11,314 bases of DNA, taken from assembly GCA_003537495.1 (NCBI GenBank), contig DPSB01000340.1, positions 1 to 11,314 of the forward strand, read 5' to 3'. The notes below the pieces were generated by a model. The model had not been told where the DNA came from, searched no databases, and worked only from the letters and a program-made list of their open reading frames with translations. Each line of letters opens with the position of its first letter. Within the stretch, counting starts at the first letter, position 1. This stretch comes from Cytophagales bacterium (lineage in GTDB: Bacteria; Bacteroidota; Bacteroidia; Cytophagales; Cyclobacteriaceae). This document shows positions 6,131-11,314 of the stretch, one piece after another. Both the position numbers and the translations under genes were made by a program.

Positions 6131-6760
6131 ATGCCGGGCATCGATCTTATTAAAAGCTATTTTCCTGATCTTACGCCAAGTCAGATAAAACAATTTGAAC
6201 AACTCGCTGGCTTATATAAGGAGTGGAATGACAAAATCAATGTTATCTCCCGTAAGGACATCGAAAATATTTATGTTAACCATGTGTTACATTCATTAGG
6301 AATAGCCAAAGTAATTTCATTTAAAGAGGGTACCGAAATTTTAGATGTAGGAACCGGTGGTGGATTTCCGGGAATACCGTTGGCCATTATGTTTCCACAA
6401 GCGCAATTTCACCTGGTGGATTCCATCGGTAAAAAGATTACTGTGGTAACGGAAGTAAGCAAAGCATTGGGTTTAAAAAATGTAAATGCCGAGCAAGCGC
6501 GAGCCGAACAGTTAAAAGGAAAATATGATTTTATTGTGAGTCGAGCGGTAACCCGAATGAAAGAGTTTCACGGCTGGATTCAACATAAAGTGAAGGAAGA
6601 ATCATTTAATAATCTCGACAACGGAATTCTATACCTGAAAGGTGGCGATCTGGATGAAGAGATGAATGAATTAAAACGGCCATACAGTGTGTACAACCTG
6701 CCTGATTATTTCAAAGAAGAATTTTTTGAAACGAAGAAAGTAATTTACGTGCCTTTATAG
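6131..6760 (+). CDS. rsmG: 16S rRNA (guanine-527-N7)-methyltransferase RsmG
   Basis: A 209-residue cytoplasmic methyltransferase that uses S-adenosylmethionine to methylate N7 of G527 in 16S rRNA (GidB family); loss typically gives low-level streptomycin resistance. Landmarks are NVISR (37-41), the HxxHSL segment (51-56), the SAM-binding glycine motif LDVGTGGGFPGIPLAI (71-86), the acidic VDS strand (96-98), SRAV (137-140) and LKGGDLDEE (169-177). Length and start are normal for the family, beginning just before the helical N-terminal region. It is a single gene here, not beside gidA/mnmG as in some bacteria. Its last six bases overlap the tail of the convergent C1q-domain gene. Confidence 0.96.
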   Translation: MPGIDLIKSYFPDLTPSQIKQFEQLAGLYKEWNDKINVISRKDIENIYVNHVLHSLGIAKVISFKEGTEILDVGTGGGFPGIPLAIMFPQAQFHLVDSIGKKITVVTEVSKALGLKNVNAEQARAEQLKGKYDFIVSRAVTRMKEFHGWIQHKVKEESFNNLDNGILYLKGGDLDEEMNELKRPYSVYNLPDYFKEEFFETKKVIYVPL

Positions 6761-8092
6761 TTTGCTTCCAAAGAAAAAACCCTCGACCTGTTGACCAATC
6801 GTTGTACCGGTAACTACCACTTCCACTGTGTCGCCCGCATTAAGTTTATAAATGTTGGAGTCGTAATAATTAACAATTGTAACAATCGGATAAGCTTGCG
6901 TGCGCTTTATTTCATATAAGGAAGTGCCGCCTGAAGTGATTCTGAGTTTCACAAGAATACCTCCGATACTAGATGTGCCCGTAACGGTAAAAGAATAAAC
7001 TCCGGCAGCCGGTGCAGTAAACCGGTTTGTGGCTACCACATTAAAATCGTCAAACACATCGGTAAGCGTAATTGGCGAATCGCTAAAAACACCAATTAGA
7101 TTTTGAAAACTAAAACTTGCCTTAAATGCATAGTTGGTTGCAATGGCTGTAGCGATAGACGTATCTACATAACCTTTTGTGGTGGCATCGGTAGCTGCGG
7201 TGGGTGCCCCCACATTCTGAATGCGAAAGCCACTGGCATTGGGATTATTAGTAAGTGTTTGGGCCAGAGTAGTGGCAATGGTTACATTATTGCCTCCGGA
7301 GATAGCAAGGTTGTTGGTACCCGCTGTATAGGTTAGTGTTTGCCGGTATTGCGATAAATCTACAGGTGTGGCATCGTTAGCCAGACTTAAAAGATTTGTA
7401 CTGGTGTTCAATGATAAATCCTGATTATCGGTATTCACCGTACCAATGTTTACACTGTTACCACCACTAATAGTTAGGGTAGTACCACTTAGTGTAAGGC
7501 TTTGATTGGCAACAGGTGCCAGATCTACTTCTTTGGTTCCACCGGCATCGGTAATGCGTAGCTTTCTATCGGCAGTTAAAGAAGCTGCCGTAATCAATTC
7601 GTTGGTAGCACTGTTATCTGCATCGCCAGTGTTGGTAATTATTCCATTATTAATCGAAATGCCAGTTCCGGCTGCAAGGCTATTATTCCCAGAGTACTCA
7701 GCATAAAAAGCGTATGGTACACTCATCAATTGCTGGCTGCCGGCTAATTGGTAAGACGATCCTCCTGAAGGGTCAATTTCAATTTGCAACCATTTGTTGC
7801 CAATAGCCCAGCTCACAAATGCAAAGTTGCCTGATGTTACGGTGCCTTGCCCAATCACCAACGTAAACAATCCAAACGGGTTGGTAAGCGGATTATGCGT
7901 TTCGCTGTACTCAGCAGTGCCTTGTGCTGAGCCTTGCAATATGCTGATGCGTACCGAGATTGCTTTAGAGGCAATAGGTTTGCCTTCGTTATCGCGGGCT
8001 ACGCCTTGGTAGTTTATACCTTTGGGCGCTTGCGCGGAAGCAGATGAAAAGATTAACAAAGCCAGAACGGAGGGGAGTAAAAGTCTAATCAT
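6755..8092 (-). CDS. Secreted tail-fibre-like protein with C-terminal C1q-like domain
   Basis: A 445-residue exported surface-type protein. Residues 1-20 form a signal peptide (cleavage after SASA). Residues 22-131 are the Bacteroidota N-terminal module, from PKGINYQGVARD through ETHNPLTNPFGLFTLVIG to LMSVPYAFYAE. The middle (about 137-290) is Ser/Thr/Asn/Gly-rich beta-repeat sequence, including two related units near 199-219 and 253-275 that share an AISGGN/TISGGN core. Residues 291-320 (NVGAPTAATDATTKGYVD) resemble the trimerising neck of phage tail fibres. The end (about 321-445) looks like a C1q/TNF-type domain, with RFTAPAAGVYSFTVTG, a KLNAGDTVEVVV strand and a final FFFGSKL. It probably forms a trimeric adhesin or matrix protein on or outside the outer membrane. 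No T9SS sorting tail is present. It overlaps the upstream T9SS-sorted gene by 8 nt, so the two are co-expressed. The ligand is unknown. Confidence 0.82.
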   Translation of the reverse strand: MIRLLLPSVLALLIFSSASAQAPKGINYQGVARDNEGKPIASKAISVRISILQGSAQGTAEYSETHNPLTNPFGLFTLVIGQGTVTSGNFAFVSWAIGNKWLQIEIDPSGGSSYQLAGSQQLMSVPYAFYAEYSGNNSLAAGTGISINNGIITNTGDADNSATNELITAASLTADRKLRITDAGGTKEVDLAPVANQSLTLSGTTLTISGGNSVNIGTVNTDNQDLSLNTSTNLLSLANDATPVDLSQYRQTLTYTAGTNNLAISGGNNVTIATTLAQTLTNNPNASGFRIQNVGAPTAATDATTKGYVDTSIATAIATNYAFKASFSFQNLIGVFSDSPITLTDVFDDFNVVATNRFTAPAAGVYSFTVTGTSSIGGILVKLRITSGGTSLYEIKRTQAYPIVTIVNYYDSNIYKLNAGDTVEVVVTGTTIGQQVEGFFFGSKL

Positions 8093-8549
8093 AGTCGGTA
8101 CCCACTTTTATTATCTTAATAGTTTTAGTTTCATTGTTGTGTAAAAACACTTTCATAAAAAACATGCCTGGGCTCAGGTCGCCTAATTGTACTACGTTAC
8201 TCTTATCGGGTTTTGCCGTGGTGATGTAGCGACCAAACGTATCGTATAATTCCATGTATAAAATCTTTACATCGCAGCCAAGTGCGGTAATGGTTATCTC
8301 GCTCCTTACCGGATTAGGGTAGAAGTGTAACTCTTTACAAGGCAATAACTCAGGTTGCAGAAAGCCTTGCGTTAGAATTACATCGGAAGTTTGAAGGGTA
8401 ATAATGGCGGGTTCGCCAATGGAACTGGTTAAAATGAAGTTGCTTACAGAAAGATCGAAACCGGCCAGATTGGTGACTTGTTGCCGCGCTTGTGAATGCC
8501 CGAAAAGGGGCGCAAAAAGGAGTAAGATGCACGTAAGTTTCGCTCTCAT
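8085..8549 (-). CDS. Short secreted protein with T9SS C-terminal sorting domain
   Basis: A 154-residue protein with a signal peptide (residues 1-20, ending GHSQ), a brief N-terminal part (about 21-70, with SSIGEPAIITLQTSDVILTQ) and a type IX secretion sorting domain from about 74 on. The Por-tail signature is the FYPNPV motif (76-81) followed by ILYMELYDTFGRYI, LSPGMFFMKV and a lysine/isoleucine-rich end (TKTIKIIK). Such domains send the protein through the outer membrane by T9SS and are normally cleaved off, which would leave a mature part of only about 50 residues. It is the first gene of a two-gene unit; its end overlaps the C1q-domain gene by 8 nt. A candidate promoter lies upstream. The N-terminal part resembles a common short module seen before sorting tails in this phylum, but its function is unknown. 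Confidence 0.82.
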   Translation of the reverse strand: MRAKLTCILLLFAPLFGHSQARQQVTNLAGFDLSVSNFILTSSIGEPAIITLQTSDVILTQGFLQPELLPCKELHFYPNPVRSEITITALGCDVKILYMELYDTFGRYITTAKPDKSNVVQLGDLSPGMFFMKVFLHNNETKTIKIIKVGTDYD

Positions 8550-8565
8550 AACTGTTTAGGAAATA

Positions 8566-8595
8566 GAAACTTACAACAATTGGTTAAATATTCAA
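8566..8595 (-). promoter_or_regulatory. Candidate promoter for the T9SS/C1q gene pair
   Basis: On the reverse strand, TTG (8595-8593), a 19-nt spacer and TAAGTTTC (8573-8566) match the Bacteroidota promoter at 7 of 8 positions of TAnnTTTG with the normal spacing. The predicted start is about 13 nt before the ATG at 8549. Confidence 0.45.
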
Positions 8596-8747
8596 TTAAA
8601 GTGTAATTTTTTAATGATTTTTTATTCTGACAAGGGTTTTACTTGGCCTTGCACAATTTAAAATTGATTAAGAAACTCGAATAGTTTGTTAATTATAAAA
8701 CATTGAATACCATGCGAATAGAATGAGATGCGCACGCAATCATAACT

Positions 8748-8771
8748 ATCATCTAACGTTTGTTAGGTGAT
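8748..8771 (-). repeat. 10-bp hairpin downstream of the four-helix membrane protein gene
   Basis: Positions 8748-8757 pair with 8762-8771 (one G-T pair at 8752/8767) around a four-base loop. It lies 29 nt past the stop of the reverse-strand membrane protein gene, where it could form the 3' end of that mRNA. No T-run follows on the reverse strand, so a true intrinsic terminator is not supported; a stabilising 3' hairpin or a protein-binding dyad are alternatives. Confidence 0.4.
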
Positions 8772-8800
8772 TATCAGAAGTTTATAATTTTTTTAACGGA

Positions 8801-9277
8801 TTAATTCTCCAGCTCCATTCTTTCCGTTGCAGTAAGCTGCAAATCGTTGGTGATGGAGTTAACAGTGGGTCTGAAAAGCAAGAACAAAACCACCATTACT
8901 GCCGTGAACAAGAGGAACGATTCGTTGCCAGTAATAAAAGCTACCACTGAAGCAAACATGCCGGGCATTTCGAAGCCTGCGCAACGAATGAGTATAGCAT
9001 TTTGGTAGCGCTGTAGTTTACTCAGCAACGGCATATCCGGAGTGATTCCTTTCAGCCCAGCTTTGAAGGCTATATAACCAATCCCCATACCCATAGGCAC
9101 AGTAGCAATTACAAGTATGCGCAGCAGGCTTTCAAACTCGGCATCAACAGGCGCCATTTCCTGGCCGGTGTAAATCCAAACGTAAACAAATACAGCAAAG
9201 CCAGTCATTATTAAAACCAACGCGAAGTAAATCAGTTGAGTAGGTTGGCTAAAAAACCAGAAGCCAGTAACTACCAA
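8801..9277 (-). CDS. Four-helix integral membrane protein, unknown function
   Basis: A 158-residue protein with four predicted membrane helices (about residues 14-36, 51-72, 93-116 and 120-136) and a short charged C-terminus (QLTATERMELEN). The layout, with an amphipathic link before helix 3 (MPLLSKLQRYQNAILIRCAGFEMPG) and RPTVNSITNDLQL near the end, recalls a family of uncharacterised Bacteroidota membrane proteins, but I cannot name a function. The only usable start upstream of helix 1 is TTG at 9277; an upstream in-frame stop and the lack of ATG or GTG leave little choice, while the first ATG (residue 24) would remove half of helix 1. It is divergent from the TPR gene with 21 nt between the two start codons. 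Confidence 0.75.
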   Translation of the reverse strand: MVVTGFWFFSQPTQLIYFALVLIMTGFAVFVYVWIYTGQEMAPVDAEFESLLRILVIATVPMGMGIGYIAFKAGLKGITPDMPLLSKLQRYQNAILIRCAGFEMPGMFASVVAFITGNESFLLFTAVMVVLFLLFRPTVNSITNDLQLTATERMELEN

Positions 9278-9298
9278 AAACAGATTAGATAAACGAAG

Positions 9299-10123
9299 AT
9301 GAAAGTTGGGATTCTGATTTTAATGGCATTGCTAATAGATCCGGGTAAGATCGGGCAGGTTAATTCGCTTAAGTCGCAGGCGAAGGCTGCTTATCTGAAG
9401 GGTGATTTTAAAACTGCTATCTCTAAATATCGTACGCTGGTAGATTCACTTGGAGTTACCGAAGATGAAGTTCGGCTTAACCTGGCCAATGCATATTTCG
9501 AAGCAAAGGATACAGCCAACACGGCCATGGCTTATCAGCCGCTAACTCAAAGTGCGAACACTAAAGTTCGTTCCGTAGCCCATCAGCAACTGGGTGTACT
9601 TTCCAATCGCGAGAACAAGCATGAAGAAGCACTCGCCAGTTTTAAACAAGCCTTGAAGGCCGATCCTACCAATGAAGATGCCCGCTATAATTACGAAATG
9701 GTAAAGAAGAAGTTGGAAGAACAGAAGAAGAAAGAAGAAGAGCAGAAGAAAAACGATCCTAATCAGAAAGAAGAAAATAAAGACAAGCAAGAACAGAACA
9801 AAGAAGAGAATAAAGACCAAAAAGATCAGAAGGATCAAAAAGATCAAAAAGACAAACAAGATCAACAGAATAAAGAACAACAGGATCAGCAAAAGAAAGA
9901 AGAAGAAAAGAAGCAGCAGGAACAGCAGCAGAGCGAAGAGAAAAAAGAGCAGGATAAAAAAGAAACTCCGCAATCAGTAAAAGACAAACTGAAGGAAATG
10001 GAGATGAGTGAAGAAAAAGCGCAGATGATTCTGGAAGCCATGAAGAACCAGGAGATTCAATACCTGCAACAGAATAAACGCAAGGCATCAAAACCTAAGG
10101 ATAGAACCAAACCGGATTGGTAA
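9299..10123 (+). CDS. TPR protein with K/Q/E/D-rich tract, BatC-like
   Basis: A 274-residue protein. It starts with a weak hydrophobic export-type segment (MKVGILILMALLI), then two or three tetratricopeptide repeats (about residues 22-135; clearest unit at 95-130, ending EEALASFKQALKADPTNEDARYNYE). A long charged low-complexity tract follows (about 136-222) with four tandem Lys-Asp-Gln units at 172-183. The conserved-looking end is AQMILEAMKNQEIQYLQQ (241-258) and a final KPDW. TPR plus charged linker plus this tail matches BatC-type proteins of Bacteroidota aerotolerance (bat) operons, which are thought to scaffold envelope complexes. No batA, batB or batD gene lies beside it here, so the BatC assignment is tentative. 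A hairpin just after the stop ends the unit. The tract is probably a flexible or coiled-coil spacer. Confidence 0.8.
   Translation: MKVGILILMALLIDPGKIGQVNSLKSQAKAAYLKGDFKTAISKYRTLVDSLGVTEDEVRLNLANAYFEAKDTANTAMAYQPLTQSANTKVRSVAHQQLGVLSNRENKHEEALASFKQALKADPTNEDARYNYEMVKKKLEEQKKKEEEQKKNDPNQKEENKDKQEQNKEENKDQKDQKDQKDQKDKQDQQNKEQQDQQKKEEEKKQQEQQQSEEKKEQDKKETPQSVKDKLKEMEMSEEKAQMILEAMKNQEIQYLQQNKRKASKPKDRTKPDW
9812..9847 (+). repeat. Four tandem 9-bp units coding Lys-Asp-Gln
   Basis: Four consecutive 9-nt units, each a variant of AAAGATCAG/AAAGACCAA, encode KDQ four times inside the charged tract of the BatC-like protein. The codons vary between units, so the repeat is not a recent exact duplication. 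Being in-frame triplet multiples, copy changes would alter linker length without breaking the reading frame. Confidence 0.8.
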
Positions 10124-10130
10124 ATAATCA

Positions 10131-10168
10131 AAGTCCACTGTTGACAGTTGACCGTCAACGGTGGACTT
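10131..10168 (+). terminator. 15-bp hairpin between the BatC-like gene and the thiolase
   Basis: Positions 10131-10145 pair with 10154-10168 (one T-G pair at 10139/10160) around an 8-base loop. It begins 7 nt after the BatC-like stop. The stem is followed by the A/T-rich ATTAATTAAATT rather than a clean T-run, so termination may be partial. It ends 19 nt before the thiolase ATG, so it could also lie in the thiolase leader or cover its promoter. Confidence 0.65.
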
Positions 10169-10187
10169 ATTAATTAAATTAACTGTT

Positions 10188-11314
10188 ATGAAAGAAGTAT
10201 ATATCGTATCAGCTGTTCGCACACCTATTGGAAGTTTTGGTGGAACACTTGCCGGATTATCGGCTACCCAACTGGGTTCGCTTGCAGTAAAGGGTGCAAT
10301 TCAAAAAATAAACCTTGATCCCAAACAGATACAGGAATTGTTTTTTGGCAACGTAATCTCATCGGCATTGGGTCAGGCACCCGCTACACAAGTGGCGGTG
10401 GGCGCTGGTTTAGGCTACGACATTCCGTGTACGTTAGTCAATAAAGTTTGCGCTTCGGGTATGAAGGCCATTATGCTGGGTGCGCAGTCCATTATGTTAG
10501 GGCATAACGATGTAGTGGTTGCTGCCGGAGCTGAAAGCATGTCCAATATTCCTTATTACCTCACCAAAGCCCGCTACGGGTATAAGTATGGTAATGGCGA
10601 AGTGTTGGATGGCTTAACATTCGATGGACTTACCGATGTGTATAATCGTTGTGCGATGGGTGTGTGTGCCGATAACACCGCTAAAGAAATGAACATCAGT
10701 CGCGCAAGCCAGGATACGTATGCTATTAACTCGTACAAGCGCGCAGCAGCCGCGTGGGCAGCGGGCAAGTTTAAAGATGAAGTTATTCCCGTTGAGATTA
10801 CTGGCCGTAAAGGCGAAGTAACCGTGTTTGCCGAAGATGAAGAATATAAAAATGTAAACTTCGATAAGATACCCGGATTAAAACCAGTGTTTACAAAAGA
10901 GGGAACTGTTACCGCTGCCAATGCATCTACCATTAATGATGGTGGCGCAGCTGTTATTCTGGTGAGTAAAGAAAAAGCAAAAGAACTTGGCCTTACTCCT
11001 ATTGCTAAAATCAGAGGCTTTGCAGATGCATCACAAGATCCGATGTGGTTTACTACCACGCCTTCGCTGGCAATACCAAAAGCATTAAAAGCAGCCGGTG
11101 TTGATGCCAAATCGGTTGATTACTACGAAATCAATGAAGCTTTCTCGGCAGTAGCCCTGGCAAACAACATTAAGCTGGCACTTGATGGCAGTAAAGTAAA
11201 CGTGAATGGTGGTGCCGTAGCACTGGGTCACCCACTGGGGGCATCGGGCGCACGTATTACCATTACCCTCGCCAATGTGTTGAAACAAAACAACGCTACA
11301 ATTGGTGTGGCCGG
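10188..11314 (+). CDS. atoB: Acetyl-CoA C-acetyltransferase (thiolase), 3' end cut off
   Basis: An incomplete gene, 375 codons to the window edge. It matches the thiolase family, which joins two acetyl-CoA units (or cleaves acetoacetyl-CoA) through a cysteine-bound acyl intermediate in the cytoplasm. Visible catalytic parts are the nucleophile Cys88 in NKVCASGMKA, Asn316 in INEAFSAVA and His348 in GGAVALGHPLGASGAR; the numbering closely follows the well-studied Zoogloea biosynthetic enzyme. The second catalytic cysteine and the glycine-rich CNGGGG-type end, about 15-20 residues, should lie just past the right edge. The N-terminus (KEVYIVSAVRTPIGSFGGTL) is normal, so ATG at 10188 is secure. 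Whether it is a biosynthetic acetyl-CoA acetyltransferase or a broader beta-oxidation thiolase is not decided by sequence alone; no fad genes are in view. The symbol is the usual one for this subgroup. Confidence 0.92.
   Translation, partial: MKEVYIVSAVRTPIGSFGGTLAGLSATQLGSLAVKGAIQKINLDPKQIQELFFGNVISSALGQAPATQVAVGAGLGYDIPCTLVNKVCASGMKAIMLGAQSIMLGHNDVVVAAGAESMSNIPYYLTKARYGYKYGNGEVLDGLTFDGLTDVYNRCAMGVCADNTAKEMNISRASQDTYAINSYKRAAAAWAAGKFKDEVIPVEITGRKGEVTVFAEDEEYKNVNFDKIPGLKPVFTKEGTVTAANASTINDGGAAVILVSKEKAKELGLTPIAKIRGFADASQDPMWFTTTPSLAIPKALKAAGVDAKSVDYYEINEAFSAVALANNIKLALDGSKVNVNGGAVALGHPLGASGARITITLANVLKQNNATIGVA

Larger units (their letters stand above)
8550..8800. other. AT-rich intergenic spacer
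   Basis: This 251-nt gap between two reverse-strand genes holds the candidate promoter at 8566-8595, a short palindrome (CAATTTAAAATTG) near 8654-8666 and the hairpin at 8748-8771. I see no credible short ORF, tRNA or known RNA fold in either strand. Confidence 0.5.

Noticed and set aside
7480..7560. Possible prophage remnant, from the tail-fibre-like repeats in the surface protein
   Set aside because: The protein has a signal peptide and a Bacteroidota surface module, and no other phage genes are nearby; the fibre-like shaft is common in secreted proteins of this phylum.
9542..9973. Reverse-strand 143-codon Leu/Phe-rich 'membrane protein' ORF
   Set aside because: It is the complement of the Lys/Glu/Gln-rich tract of the BatC-like gene; AAG/AAA/GAA codons read backwards give Leu/Phe codons, so the hydrophobicity is an artefact.
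10574..11110. Reverse-strand 178-codon ORF inside the thiolase gene
   Set aside because: It is antisense to strongly conserved thiolase sequence, with no domain or start signal of its own.

Overview
The window looks like a chromosomal segment from a Bacteroidota bacterium, most likely of the Cytophagales type. The reasons are a type IX secretion (Por secretion tail) C-terminal sorting domain, a Bacteroidota-style 'PKGINYQGVARD' surface-protein N-terminus fused to a C1q-like domain, near absence of Shine-Dalgarno sequences, and several upstream matches to the Bacteroidota promoter (TTG, about 19 nt, TAnnTTTG). Base composition is moderately AT-rich and looks even across the window. I see no transposase, integrase, tRNA, rRNA or CRISPR array.

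Left part (1-3533): a strong intrinsic terminator (68-103) closes an upstream unit that lies outside the window. A tight three-gene operon follows: a circularly permuted ATP-grasp enzyme (190-1635), an alpha-E protein (1640-2560) and a transglutaminase-like cysteine protein (2571-3533). This trio is a widely conserved but biochemically little-characterised set predicted to make or modify peptides. The Anbu proteasome-like peptidase found beside it in some bacteria is not in this window. It is the most interesting system here.

Middle (3535-6760): facing the trio and abutting it with one base between stop codons is a reverse-strand unit. In transcription order it has a 31-residue single-pass membrane peptide (5534-5439, missed by ordinary gene callers), a perfect 13-bp hairpin, a CPA1-type K+/H+ antiporter with an RCK_C tail (5372-3900, GTG start) and a CrcB/Fluc fluoride channel (3903-3535, ATGA overlap). 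A small putative exported protein of unknown function (5988-5656) is divergent from rsmG (6131-6760), the 16S rRNA G527 methyltransferase.

Right part (6755-11314): a reverse-strand two-gene unit encodes a short T9SS-sorted secreted protein (8549-8085) and, overlapping it by 8 nt, a tail-fibre-like/C1q surface protein (8092-6755). The latter overlaps the end of rsmG by 6 nt. After a 251-nt spacer comes a four-helix membrane protein (9277-8801, TTG start). It is divergent by 21 nt from a TPR protein with a long K/Q/E/D low-complexity tract that resembles BatC (9299-10123). A 15-bp hairpin separates that gene from a thiolase (acetyl-CoA C-acetyltransferase) that runs off the right edge shortly before its second catalytic cysteine.

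Overall this is a patchwork of short housekeeping, transport and envelope units packed closely, with convergent genes touching or overlapping. Two promoter candidates lie only 5 nt from the start codon, which suggests nearly leaderless transcripts.
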